From Owenweeksia sp. (GTDB taxonomy: Bacteria > Bacteroidota > Bacteroidia > Flavobacteriales > Schleiferiaceae): a stretch of DNA of 64,000 nt. Made by a program: the position numbers and the translations under genes. The DNA lies in NCBI GenBank assembly GCA_002695025.1, contig NZNV01000020.1, positions 186,001-250,000 on the forward strand. The letters run 5' to 3'. Positions 25,891-33,648 of this stretch are shown here, piece after piece. The notes beneath the pieces are model-generated. The model saw only the letters and a list, made by a program, of their open reading frames with translations. It was not told where the DNA came from and did not search any database. Position 1 is the stretch's first letter. Every line of letters starts with the position of its first letter.

Positions 25891-26634
25891 TTATTCAGGG
25901 CAGGTAGGAGGGCATGGTGCCGAGAAATCAAAAAAGGACGAGGTAAGGTTGTTCTTTTCAGAATTGTAAGCAGCAACCATCAGTCCCAAAAAACCACCAA
26001 TATCTTCCTGCGGCTGGTTATCACCTGCTATCTGGCTGTGGTTAACCAGGTAAAAACCAATTTCCAGGTTTTCAGTATTCCCCTCAGCGCCCCTCAGCGT
26101 TTCAATAAAATCAATTTGTTGGAATTTATAGCCTTGCAATACCTGTAGGTCTTTGTAATCTCCGGTGTAGGTATAAAGTTGGCAGAAGGATGCGGGAATA
26201 CGAGGTGCATTCAGAAGGTTTTGCCAGGCACCGGTCCATTGTTCAAATAAGGGCCTGGGAACACAGTTGATCCCGTTTTCGTAATCTCCCCACGCGCAGG
26301 CCTCCATAATGGGTGTCTCCAGCAAAATATAATCACCACGCAGGCTTTTATTAGCCCCTAAAGCCCTTATAATAAGCCGGAACTTAAAATCGGCATCCTC
26401 ATCATAACCAAAGTGAAGCATATAATGAGCTATTCCAATTTGGCTGACCACCTCAATAAATTCGTTCCCTGAGAGGGTGAAGCCGTATAATGATCTTGAG
26501 TCATTTTTAAACAGATCCTGAATATTACTTTCCCCTCCATCCCTGCTACTTGTAAGTATACAATTGTGGAACGCTTGTATTAAAGCAGAGGCCTGGGACT
26601 GGGAAATTTTACGAAAACCGGATGTAGTTGCCAT
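25891..26634 (-). CDS. CPPxC-tailed protein, cassette 1
   Basis: 247 residues from the ATG at 26634; upstream codons to 26751 are open but include hydrophilic, unconserved sequence. No signal peptide. It has a mixed alpha/beta body and ends SFFDFSAPCPPTCPE. The ends of two other proteins in the window (47375 and 49090) read FVGACPPACSG and share the layout, so the CPPxC tail is a defining feature. It is encoded 8 nt upstream of the membrane protein of the signalling cassette. It could be a signal, a substrate or a partner of the receptor; this is inference. Confidence 0.72.
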   Translation of the reverse strand: MATTSGFRKISQSQASALIQAFHNCILTSSRDGGESNIQDLFKNDSRSLYGFTLSGNEFIEVVSQIGIAHYMLHFGYDEDADFKFRLIIRALGANKSLRGDYILLETPIMEACAWGDYENGINCVPRPLFEQWTGAWQNLLNAPRIPASFCQLYTYTGDYKDLQVLQGYKFQQIDFIETLRGAEGNTENLEIGFYLVNHSQIAGDNQPQEDIGGFLGLMVAAYNSEKNNLTSSFFDFSAPCPPTCPE

Positions 26635-26883
26635 ACTTATAAAGTTTAATTGGTTTAACACCCTACAAACATCCCCCAAAAAAGGGCATAAAGCAAACAT
26701 CCTGCTTGTATGCTGAAGGTTCAATATTGTCCATAATGGTTTGTTTATCAAATTCTTGAATCAGGAGTCTTCAGCGTGTACCTGCTTAAATATCCGTATT
26801 AACCCGTACTTAAATAAGGGTTTTCAGTTTCCAAGGCCATTGTAAACACGGATTTATCCAAAATCACCAATTATACCTAAAAA

Positions 26884-26965
26884 CTACATCGGTAACTAGC
26901 GGATGTTTGTCCTGTCCATTTGATTGAATGGAGGGCGAAAACCGAAAAGCCATTAACAGAGTAGG
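26884..26965 (+). promoter_or_regulatory. leader RNA element, copy B
   Basis: Two hairpins, ACATC/GATGT (26886-26890, 26902-26906) and CCATT/AATGG (26916-26920, 26927-26931), are followed by GGGCG, CCGAAAAGCC (26942-26951), a 7-nt spacer and GAGTAGG (26959-26965). The ATG at 26987 lies 21 nt on. The gene is divergent from the CPPxC gene of cassette 1. Confidence 0.65.
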
Positions 26966-26986
26966 TGTAAATCAAAACAATTAGTC

Positions 26987-27307
26987 ATGAGCTTAAATGG
27001 AACCTACAAGTGCGCTCAATTAGGAGCTACCCTTGAAATAACTGAGTCAAACAACTCTAATGGACAGGGGTCCGGAACTTTTACCATTGGAGGGAATTCT
27101 TACCCTGTAAACCTTCACTATCATTTTGAAAACAACGTAGGGCCTAAAACCGTGCTGCAAATATGGGCCAGCAGGGTTACGGCCTGGGATTATTTGGGTG
27201 CTGCCGGCAATACAGCCAGTACGGATGGCTCTGCCGGTATCACTTTATGCGGTGGCGTTTCATCCATTGGAACTGCTTCCGGCTTCAGCGGGCTCTTCAC
27301 CAAGTAA
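26987..27307 (+). CDS. small beta-rich protein, possibly avidin-like
   Basis: 106 residues, no signal peptide. The opening (NGTYKCAQLGATLEITES, 4-21), the Gly-rich turns and the ending SGLFTK resemble the avidin/streptavidin layout, which starts GTWYNQLGSTF and ends near DTFTK. The central biotin-contact residues cannot be matched by eye, so I keep this as a possibility only. It carries leader copy B and lies just before the 27521 gene, which carries copy C, so the two are separately led but probably co-regulated. Confidence 0.62.
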   Translation: MSLNGTYKCAQLGATLEITESNNSNGQGSGTFTIGGNSYPVNLHYHFENNVGPKTVLQIWASRVTAWDYLGAAGNTASTDGSAGITLCGGVSSIGTASGFSGLFTK

Positions 27308-27414
27308 TACCAGACATTCAAAATTCAGGGATGTTTTCTATCCGGGATAAAGCATAAGGTGCTTAGCCAATATTTCTAAACCAAACTGTCCTGGGTTAGC
27401 CTGACATCTCCATT

Positions 27415-27501
27415 AAGGTGGAGCTAAACCACCTTAAAAAGCAATCCATTCTGCAGGATTTTAGTTGCAGAAGGAGGTAGCCGAAAAGCCTTACGAGTAG
27501 G
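27415..27501 (+). promoter_or_regulatory. leader RNA element, copy C
   Basis: AAGGTGG/CCACCTT (27415-27421, 27429-27435) and CTGCA/TGCAG (27451-27455, 27466-27470) are followed by CCGAAAAGCC (27481-27490), TTAC and GAGTAGG (27495-27501). It ends 19 nt before the ATG at 27521. The paired arms differ in sequence from the other copies but keep the pairing. Confidence 0.68.
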
Positions 27502-27520
27502 AAACCAATAAACTTAAGCT

Positions 27521-28354
27521 ATGAGTACTTTAAAAAAACAAACCATTGATTTCTCAGTATCGAATCCCCAGCAAACTGAAAATCTTTCTTTACCTCTTTA
27601 CCAGGGAGCTGGTTTTCGTGAAGATTTTGACACCTGGTCATTACTGCAGGGCGGAGGGTTCATGAAATTCAATCTTAAGATGCCGCTGCAAATACCGGTA
27701 GCCTGGACTATGAATATTTGTGCTGCCTTAGTAGATGGCAAAGCCAATTGCCCTATTAGCATCACCGTAAATGGTGAGAGTTTTGTAAACTCTTACAGTG
27801 AGCACAACGCTAATTTTCATGATGTTACGTGGACTATTCCTGCTGATTTGCTGAAAAATGGCGATAACGAGGTCAGGGTAACCCTTGATCAGTCTGCAAC
27901 TACTCAGCTTTTTATTAAGGCAGTAGGGGTTGACCAGGCGGTTTTGGCCAGTCAATCAATAGACCTTTCTATTCCGAATCCATCTCGTACCGATCAACTT
28001 TCTATGCCGTTGTACCAGGGTGCCGGATACAGAGCTGATTACAGAACCTGGTCTTTGCTTGTAAATGGCGGTTTCATGCGTTTTCAGCTGGATATTGCGG
28101 AGGCAATTGATGTTCAGCTTCAATTGGACATTTGCTCTGCGTTGGTAGGTGGAAATGCAAATTCTCCCAGCACCGTTACGGTAAACGGGCAGAGTTTCTG
28201 GGAATTAAACCCAACGAGTGGCAATTTCAGCCCTTTCACCAAGACTATTCCATCCAGTGCACTTAAGGCAGGCGCTAATATTATAGAGCTAAGTCTGGAT
28301 GGCTCTGCCACAGGGCAGTTGTTTATCAATAAGATAGGCGTTTACGGAGGCTAG
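27521..28354 (+). CDS. protein of two tandem beta-sandwich (lectin/CBM-like) repeats
   Basis: 277 residues built from two repeats of about 135 residues. Each starts with a strand (QTIDFSVSNP and QSIDLSIPNP), then SLPLYQGAGFREDFDTWSLL or SMPLYQGAGYRADYRTWSLL, and ends in a strand (QLFIKAVGVD and QLFINKIGVY). The fold is probably a galactose-binding-like jelly roll, but no sugar specificity can be told. No signal peptide. It carries leader copy C and is followed by a terminator. Confidence 0.75.
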   Translation: MSTLKKQTIDFSVSNPQQTENLSLPLYQGAGFREDFDTWSLLQGGGFMKFNLKMPLQIPVAWTMNICAALVDGKANCPISITVNGESFVNSYSEHNANFHDVTWTIPADLLKNGDNEVRVTLDQSATTQLFIKAVGVDQAVLASQSIDLSIPNPSRTDQLSMPLYQGAGYRADYRTWSLLVNGGFMRFQLDIAEAIDVQLQLDICSALVGGNANSPSTVTVNGQSFWELNPTSGNFSPFTKTIPSSALKAGANIIELSLDGSATGQLFINKIGVYGG

Positions 28355-28380
28355 GATGCCTCAGTACTTTGTGTTATTTA

Positions 28381-28414
28381 AAGCCCGGTTTGGTATTCCA
28401 TGCCGGGCTTTTTT
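28381..28414 (+). terminator. intrinsic terminator after the lectin-like gene
   Basis: AAGCCCGG (28381-28388) pairs with CCGGGCTT (28403-28410), followed by a T6 run. It lies 27 nt past the stop codon. Confidence 0.85.
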
Positions 28415-28536
28415 ATGAGCCTTTGAGCCAGGTACTTCTACCTGGTTCAAAAAATCAGGTACTTCCGCTGCTGGCAGGTATAAGGCGTCTTTTCACATTT
28501 GAAGCGTTCAATTTGATTTAACCAAACTTCAGAATT

Positions 28537-30117
28537 ATGCCAAGTAAAGGAATTACCAGCTACGGTTATGTAGCCTCGTCTAAACAAAGTAATGCACAAT
28601 TGCAGGTGTTGGTACCCTCCGCCAATTATAGCTGGCTTGTGGCCTGCGACCAGGGTGTAAAGCAAGTTTTTCCCAACTGGAGCAATGCACCTTTTACCGT
28701 TCAGTCCGGCAATGCTCAGATCAACCTCACTGACATTTGCCACGCCAAGCCGGATACACCGGGCAACGTAACCTTTCAAACCCTTAATCTGTCGGATAAT
28801 TTCAAGTACTCTACGCAGATCTATCCTATCAGTGGAGAAATTGGAGCCAGCGGGGCCGTTGATCTACTTAAAACTCCGGCCAATATTAATGCGGAGCGTG
28901 CCATAAGTTGGGCTTTATACAGGGCCGGAGCTGGTAACTTCGGGCTTACCGATCAATACCAGCAGTACCTGTATCTTACCGATAACCACAGCCAATGGAT
29001 GGGAGACCTGGTAAACAGTAATTCAGCCTACGGGCAGCAGGCTTTTAATCGCTTTGTGTTACCCGGAGCCCATGATGCCGGTATGTTTGACCCCACCTGG
29101 ATCAACAACAACCTCAGTGCTTTAAACAGCAGTATTAGTGCGATTCTCAACATGGTCATGGGGCCAACCTTTGGCGGTTTGGTCTCTGATCTGGTCACTT
29201 CGGTAGATTCATACCTGCCCCGGTTCCTGGTTTATTTTGCCTTTACACAAAAGGAGCAGGTGCCCACTATGCTGGACCTGGGCGTTCGGTATTTTGATTT
29301 CCGACCCGGTAAGGTGGCTGCAGAGGTTCAAAAGTACCTTCCCCAGCCGGATGGCATTCTATATCACCAGCACAACTTTATTCCCGGCTATCCTTACCTG
29401 AATTTCCTTACGGACATGCTGAACTGGTTAAAGGCTCACCCCACGGAGATCGTGACCATTAGCTTAAGTACCAATGGATTTCTGGATCATGCCTCTATGG
29501 ACCCCACCGAGGAGGAACTGGAGAACGTTTGGAATGAGGCCATGAAAAACACCAGTGCCGATGTAGTGATTGGCACCAGGGATGACCTGGCCAGTAGTTA
29601 CCAGACCCTGATAGAGCAGAAAAAGAGGATCATATTCCTGAATAATAGTAATGCGATCAGTGATAGTGCTACCAACAGCTACTATCCGGCCAGTAAGTAT
29701 GATACGTACGATGGTAATGATGATCAGTACGCTACCTTTTCTTCCAATACGATTATCGACAATGTACTGAACAAGATGAGTGCTTCCGATCAGGCTGGAA
29801 AGGATTATACCGTGGTACAAATACAGGGAACCTGCACTGCGGCACTGATGACCAATCTTGAAAATGCCTGGAATGACAATGGCGCCAAATGTGCGGCTGA
29901 GGTAGCCCAGGAAGTAGTTACTTCTACAGACAGTAATGCTGCCTCACCTTTACTATCCACCAAAGCTTTATTTGATTCAGCCACTTACCCCTGGGTACAT
30001 CAAAACCTGACCAGTCATTTAAGCAACGACCAGTTGGCCGTGGTACTCAATGATTTTGCCGATAATGCTCTGGCGGACGTTTGTAAAGCTGTAACCGAAG
30101 AGCGTATGAAAGCTTAG
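28537..30117 (+). CDS. PI-PLC X-domain phosphodiesterase with an N-terminal beta domain
   Basis: 526 residues, no signal peptide. Residues 1 to about 155 form a beta domain (GITSYGYVASSKQSNAQLQV) of unknown type. The catalytic TIM-barrel part carries RFVLPGAHDAGMF (about 172-184, first catalytic His), GVRYFDFRPG (about 248-257) and LYHQHNFIPGYPY (about 273-285, second His), followed by HPTEIVTISLSTNGF. These are the motifs of bacterial PI-PLC/GDPD-like X domains, which cleave phosphoinositides or related phosphodiesters. It has no leader element but follows the leader-linked genes and ends at its own terminator. Together with the 13629 protein it is the second leaderless phospholipase-type enzyme here. 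Confidence 0.82.
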   Translation: MPSKGITSYGYVASSKQSNAQLQVLVPSANYSWLVACDQGVKQVFPNWSNAPFTVQSGNAQINLTDICHAKPDTPGNVTFQTLNLSDNFKYSTQIYPISGEIGASGAVDLLKTPANINAERAISWALYRAGAGNFGLTDQYQQYLYLTDNHSQWMGDLVNSNSAYGQQAFNRFVLPGAHDAGMFDPTWINNNLSALNSSISAILNMVMGPTFGGLVSDLVTSVDSYLPRFLVYFAFTQKEQVPTMLDLGVRYFDFRPGKVAAEVQKYLPQPDGILYHQHNFIPGYPYLNFLTDMLNWLKAHPTEIVTISLSTNGFLDHASMDPTEEELENVWNEAMKNTSADVVIGTRDDLASSYQTLIEQKKRIIFLNNSNAISDSATNSYYPASKYDTYDGNDDQYATFSSNTIIDNVLNKMSASDQAGKDYTVVQIQGTCTAALMTNLENAWNDNGAKCAAEVAQEVVTSTDSNAASPLLSTKALFDSATYPWVHQNLTSHLSNDQLAVVLNDFADNALADVCKAVTEERMKA

Positions 30118-30147
30118 TAGATATTTATTGATTTGCCTTATTATGCA

Positions 30148-30174
30148 CCCCGGCCATAACGGCCGGGGTTTTTT
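30148..30174 (+). terminator. intrinsic terminator after the PI-PLC gene
   Basis: CCCCGGCC (30148-30155), loop ATAAC, GGCCGGGG (30161-30168), then T6. A perfect 8-bp stem 30 nt past the stop. Confidence 0.92.
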
Positions 30175-30268
30175 CATGTCAGTTTAGTTGTGCCAGAATG
30201 TTTTGGAGTGAGTCATTTGTTATACCCCAATAAGTAGTTGAAGTATGGGTTTTGATCTGGGCCACTTT

Positions 30269-30368
30269 AGATCTTCAGGATTCAAAGTGGCAGGTATATT
30301 GTTCAGTTTGAGTTATAAGCATCGTAGATAAAAATCAACCGAAAAAAACTAATAATCGCATTAGTAGG
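30269..30368 (+). promoter_or_regulatory. degenerate leader RNA element, copy G, without an intact gene
   Basis: A hairpin GCCACTTT/AAAGTGGC (30269-30276, 30292-30299) is followed by CCGAAAA (30339-30345) and a hairpin CTAAT/ATTAG ending in TAGTAGG (30362-30368). The short hairpin differs completely in sequence from the other copies yet keeps pairing. No convincing gene follows: the first ATG gives nine codons, and the 76-codon frame at 30418 has no features. Confidence 0.42.
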
Positions 30369-30584
30369 AAAAAGGTTTAATTCTAAAATGCAACGAAAAC
30401 CAGCTTTAACTTTATAGATGCCGCCTGAAATTCAATTGGCATTGGGTAATTCGGAGTGTAGTTGCTGTTTTGCACACTCAAATTTAAAGCGAGCGAATTA
30501 TGCGTGTTTCACATTTTCAACTAAAAGATTTATATCTGATACCGGAGAGTTAGATCCTCATTGCTCCGCAATGCATTATTCGCT

Positions 30585-30613
30585 CCCGGTCAGAAATGGT
30601 CGGGATTTTTTTT
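30585..30613 (+). terminator. orphan intrinsic terminator
   Basis: CCCG (30585-30588) and CGGG (30601-30604) close an interrupted stem with a GAAA loop, followed by T8. There is no gene between the PI-PLC terminator (30174) and this one, so it ends either a small RNA or the transcript from the degenerate leader copy at 30339. Confidence 0.6.
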
Positions 30614-30678
30614 GCCCTGACCGAACGGTACATCACCGTTCCAAGTAACCCATTATCAATGTATTAAGATTATGCAAA

Positions 30679-31185
30679 ATGGCAACTTTACTGGCCGATG
30701 GCTATTATTTAAAAGCCATGGAAAATTACCCGTGGGAGCTTTCCGAAGCTCTCGAAAACCTGAACTATACCCTCAGTTATGATCCTGAGCATGCCGGAGC
30801 TAACTGCCTGATGGGGCAGCTGCAAATGCATTACCTGAAAAACTACCAGGCTGCTGAAGAATATTTTGAAGCAGCCATGGCCAGTGATCCGGAATATGTA
30901 TGTGCCTGGGAACACCTGGTGATCCTGTATATCCATCAGAAAAGAATGGACAGGGCTCAGAAAGTGCTGGAGTATGCGCAGCGCATTCCTACCATGAACC
31001 GAACCTTTGTGCTTTGGGCCATGTCACGCATACTGGAAACCCGTTATGAGTTGAGCCTGGCCAAAAGATATCTGAAAGCCGCTTTTGGTGAAGTTTTCAG
31101 TTGGGAGGAGCAGGATTACCTGAATGCAGAGCTAAAGAGGCTTAAGGTTAAGACAAAAGCCTGGAAAAAACGGAAGCAAAGGTAA
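30679..31185 (+). CDS. small tetratricopeptide-repeat protein
   Basis: 168 residues, all helical. TPR pattern units are visible: ALENLNYTLSYDPEHAGANC (24-43), NYQAAEEYFEAAMASDPEYV (55-74) and RMDRAQKVLEYAQRIP (89-104), each with the Ala/Pro positions of the repeat. The C-terminus is very basic (KVKTKAWKKRKQR). It probably mediates protein binding. It converges with the WYL-PhyH gene across a dispersed repeat. Confidence 0.82.
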   Translation: MATLLADGYYLKAMENYPWELSEALENLNYTLSYDPEHAGANCLMGQLQMHYLKNYQAAEEYFEAAMASDPEYVCAWEHLVILYIHQKRMDRAQKVLEYAQRIPTMNRTFVLWAMSRILETRYELSLAKRYLKAAFGEVFSWEEQDYLNAELKRLKVKTKAWKKRKQR

Positions 31186-31235
31186 TGTCAGGCTGAGTGA
31201 CTGACCGAAGTGAAGGCGTATCGAAGCCTGAATGC

Positions 31236-31279
31236 CACCCTTCGATACACCCCGAGGTAAGTTCGGGGCACTCAGGGTG
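31236..31279. repeat. dispersed palindromic repeat
   Basis: CACCCT/AGGGTG (31236-31241, 31274-31279) encloses CCCCGA/TCGGGG (31250-31255, 31263-31268). It belongs to the same family of TTCGA/CTCAG-containing intergenic palindromes as those at 33255-33335 and 35190-35275. Here it separates two convergent genes. Confidence 0.6.
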
Positions 31280-31291
31280 ACTGGGAAAAGC

Positions 31292-33022
31292 TTATAAACC
31301 CTCGCTCCATTCCAGTCCTTCCGGCAGTTCTGCGTTGGAAAATTCCAGGTGAATAACCCTGCGGGAACGTTGTGCTTTGGATTTTGAAGAAGCATGGAGT
31401 AGCAGAGGTTTCATGAACTGAACTCCGCCTTTGGGGATCTCGCAAACCGCAGGACTGGTGTTTTGAGTGATCAGCTGTATGTCATCATCCGAGAGTCGCT
31501 TTTTATGGGTACCCGGTATCACCTTAAGGGTACCGTTACTTTCCAGTGAATCATCTAGGTGAATACGGATAGTAAGAGTTTGATGAAGGTACTCTTCGGG
31601 TGGACAAACGGCAAAGAAACCCTCTTTGCTGGTCCACCCGGAAAAACCTTCCGTTTCAATACGTTCTTTGACATTTATCGTAATGTCCTGGTGCCAGGTA
31701 ACATACCAGTTACTCAAATGGGGCTTATCAAAGTATATGGCTTTGGTGAGTCTGGCTCCAGGTGCTAACTCTGCCAGAAGCATATCCATATTGGCGTTAA
31801 AAATAAGAGGTTGTACAGCCGGTACTTTTTGCAGAAGTTGCCGGATGGACATACTTTTTTTGCCCCCGGGATTTTCATTCACGCTATTGAAGTACCTGCT
31901 GATAAGATGTTTCATTTTATCCGTTTCCCGCGTGGTAAATACGTTTGGCAGTATGTCGTAACCACCTTTTTGCAAGCGGTTACGGGATTGTTTCAAGCGG
32001 TTGCCGCTGATCTCCGAATCGTAGGTGTCTACAGCTTCCCTCAATAGGCTTTTCATTCTTCTTTTAAAATGATCGGGAGCCAGTACTTTCATTTGTGGAC
32101 CGAAACCGAGTATTTCCCGTTCCAACTCATAATTGAGTTGAACATGCAAGGAAATGACAATGCCAAACTTATTACTTTCCAATACCTTCTGGCTGGGATG
32201 AATGGGTTTGGTGATCACGTAGGGAGCATTACTGCGATCCACAAAGAGTATAATGTTTTCGGGCTTATCACCCTGGTTAACGGTAACTCCTACTACGTCC
32301 TTGAAATAGGATTGAACGTCAAAAGCCGGTTGGCAACAGCTCATATCTTTTAAAGGAGAAACGGCCGTGATCCGGTCAAGGGCCAATAGCATGGTGGTTT
32401 TACCCTTATGGTTGGCGCCCAGTAAAAACCAACGGTTGCGGAACTCCTTAAGCAGGAAAGGGTGGAACCTCATTTCCTGGGCTCTCCGGGCTTTAAAGCT
32501 TTGATATTTTACCAGGATACAATGCTTTTGCTGAATGGCTTTGTAAATAGGGTCAATATGTTCCAGTCCTCGCAGGTTTTCATTCTTTTCAAAATCAATT
32601 ATCGGTTCTCGGTGAGTTTTAGCGGTATAGATCTTGTCTTCCAAACGGTTTACCATACTATCCAGATCCTGGAAGTGAGTGAAGCCCTTGAACTGGCGAA
32701 GTATTTCGGTAACCTCGGTGAGCTTCAGTAAATCCTGATCGGTAAGGGGAATATTGGTAATGGAATAATCCGGATCTTCATAGGTATAGTATCGCTTCTC
32801 CAGAACCACGATGGGCGCATTGTAGCCCAGTTTGTCACTGCGCATCATCTGGATATCCATTTGCACCGTTCTGCGGCTTACGCCTTTATCAATGCCTTCG
32901 TATTCATACAAGGCATGGGAGCAGGCATCAATAAGGTCTTCTAAAGTCCACTTTCTGAAACGGTTACGAAGGCAGTTGTCAAGGGTTCGGTAGCGAACCA
33001 GGGCATTACGATTAACAGGCAC
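31292..33022 (-). CDS. fusion of a WYL-domain regulator with a PhyH-type dioxygenase
   Basis: 576 residues. Residues 1-345 form a WYL regulator: an HTH-like N-terminus (WTLEDLIDACSHALYEYEG), DEOR-like middle, then YQSFKARRAQEMRFHPFLLK and NRWFLLGANHKGK. Residues of about 355-576 form a phytanoyl-CoA-dioxygenase domain: GYDILPNVF, the iron ligands in WHQD (His444, Asp446), the distal His543 in LLLHAS and an Arg/RRVIHLEF segment for 2-oxoglutarate. The two parts are usually separate proteins. WYL proteins act as ligand-responsive regulators, commonly near RNA-repair and defence genes; the gene is divergent from the slipin-rtcB locus, which it may control. A frameshift joining two genes is possible, but no sign of one is visible. 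Confidence 0.8.
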   Translation of the reverse strand: MPVNRNALVRYRTLDNCLRNRFRKWTLEDLIDACSHALYEYEGIDKGVSRRTVQMDIQMMRSDKLGYNAPIVVLEKRYYTYEDPDYSITNIPLTDQDLLKLTEVTEILRQFKGFTHFQDLDSMVNRLEDKIYTAKTHREPIIDFEKNENLRGLEHIDPIYKAIQQKHCILVKYQSFKARRAQEMRFHPFLLKEFRNRWFLLGANHKGKTTMLLALDRITAVSPLKDMSCCQPAFDVQSYFKDVVGVTVNQGDKPENIILFVDRSNAPYVITKPIHPSQKVLESNKFGIVISLHVQLNYELEREILGFGPQMKVLAPDHFKRRMKSLLREAVDTYDSEISGNRLKQSRNRLQKGGYDILPNVFTTRETDKMKHLISRYFNSVNENPGGKKSMSIRQLLQKVPAVQPLIFNANMDMLLAELAPGARLTKAIYFDKPHLSNWYVTWHQDITINVKERIETEGFSGWTSKEGFFAVCPPEEYLHQTLTIRIHLDDSLESNGTLKVIPGTHKKRLSDDDIQLITQNTSPAVCEIPKGGVQFMKPLLLHASSKSKAQRSRRVIHLEFSNAELPEGLEWSEGL

Positions 33023-33156
33023 AGGTGAAAATTTTTACTGCGCAAAAAGACTGCGCAGTAGGGTTTCACCTTTGTCCTGTATTTGAAACACACCCCGCTG
33101 TTCAAGTGGAATGAAGAGGCCGGACAGCGGGGTTTACGAAAGTTCTTAAACATAAT

Positions 33157-33239
33157 GGGAGTGCGCTACCGATGGTGAGGTAGGCCGGTCTGTAAAACCG
33201 GTGCTTTTGGCTCAATAGGTTCGAATCCTGTCACCCCCA
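33157..33239 (+). tRNA. tRNA-Tyr(GTA)-like gene
   Basis: A cloverleaf can be drawn. The acceptor GGGAGTG/CACCCCC has one mismatch, the D-stem is CTACC/GGTAG, and the anticodon arm is CCGGT CTGTAAA ACCGG with anticodon GTA. A long variable region (13 nt) and the T-arm ATAGG TTCGAAT CCTGT complete it. The A·C acceptor mismatch and the unpaired variable region, unlike a normal bacterial class II tRNA-Tyr, make it uncertain whether this is a working tRNA or a mimic. CCA is not encoded. Confidence 0.62.
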
Positions 33240-33252
33240 CAAAGTAAAGTCC

Positions 33253-33335
33253 GTGGTCATCCTGAGCGGAGTCGAAGGATGGCTTTAAAAGGACGGTTAT
33301 AGACTGGTCGCACTTCGACTCCGCTCAGTGTGACC
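33253..33335. repeat. pair of inverted dispersed repeats
   Basis: CTGAGCGGAGTCGAAG (33262-33277) and its exact reverse complement CTTCGACTCCGCTCAG (33313-33328) can form a 16-bp stem. Related copies lie at 35190-35216 and 35244-35274. This motif is common as intergenic repeats in Bacteroidota. Confidence 0.7.
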
Positions 33336-33489
33336 GCGATAAAGATTAAGAGAGTTCTTTAAAATATGGTGCTTTCAGGCACTGAAAATAGTAAGTCGGT
33401 TAGGTATGAAGACCGGACGAGGGTTTCTGTATAGCCCCGTGGTGCCACGCCATCAGCGCTGGTATGCCGCTTCATGATTAACGATTTGC

Positions 33490-33563
33490 TACCAGACTAT
33501 ATGTCACAGGTTCAAGTCCTGTTCTCAAGTAATTGAGATAGCTCAGTTGGTAGAGCAATAGTC
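33490..33563 (+). ncRNA. circularly permuted tRNA-like RNA, copy A
   Basis: The order along the DNA is 3' half then 5' half. The anticodon-stem 3' strand GACTAT (33495-33500), a 5-nt variable loop ATGTC and the T-arm ACAGG TTCAAGT CCTGT (33506-33522) come first, then the acceptor 3' strand TCTCAAG (33523-33529) and TA. The acceptor 5' strand ATTGAGA (33532-33538) follows, then TA, the D-arm GCTC AGTTGGTA GAGC (33541-33556), A and ATAGTC (33558-33563). The acceptor pairs 6 of 7, the D-stem 4 of 4 and the T-stem 5 of 5. ATAGTC pairs fully with GACTAT at the correct distance. A linear tRNA-like reading of 33532-33602 is the alternative, but its anticodon stem is displaced. It lies upstream of slipin-rtcB. 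Confidence 0.62.
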
Positions 33564-33566
33564 GAC

Positions 33567-33648
33567 TTAGGAGAGTCGTGGGTTCGATTCCCATCTTCAT
33601 CATGGCGAAAGCCTCGGGTGTTGTAGCTCAGTTGGTAGAGCAACCTAA
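33567..33648 (+). ncRNA. circularly permuted tRNA-like RNA, copy B
   Basis: Same reversed order as copy A. TTAGG (33567-33571) is followed by a short variable loop, the T-arm GTGGG TTCGATT CCCAT (33578-33594), the acceptor 3' strand CTTCATC (33595-33601) and a linker with hairpin GGC GAAA GCC (33604-33613). The acceptor 5' strand GGTGTTG (33617-33623), TA, D-arm GCTC/GAGC and CCTAA (33644-33648) follow; CCTAA pairs with TTAGG. The acceptor pairs only 5 of 7 (two T·T mismatches). The 5' half looks like tRNA-Asp. Less regular than copy A. Confidence 0.45.

Noticed and set aside
26987-27307. Avidin family as a firm call
   Set aside because: The outer layout fits, but the biotin-contact Trp and Ser/Thr positions cannot be aligned by eye; kept as a possibility only.
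30418-30648. 76-codon frame as a gene
   Set aside because: No family features, crosses the orphan terminator at 30585-30613, and composition is not protein-like.
33532-33602. Ordinary linear tRNA at this place
   Set aside because: The length fits, but the anticodon stem would be mismatched, whereas the permuted reading pairs well; both remain recorded.
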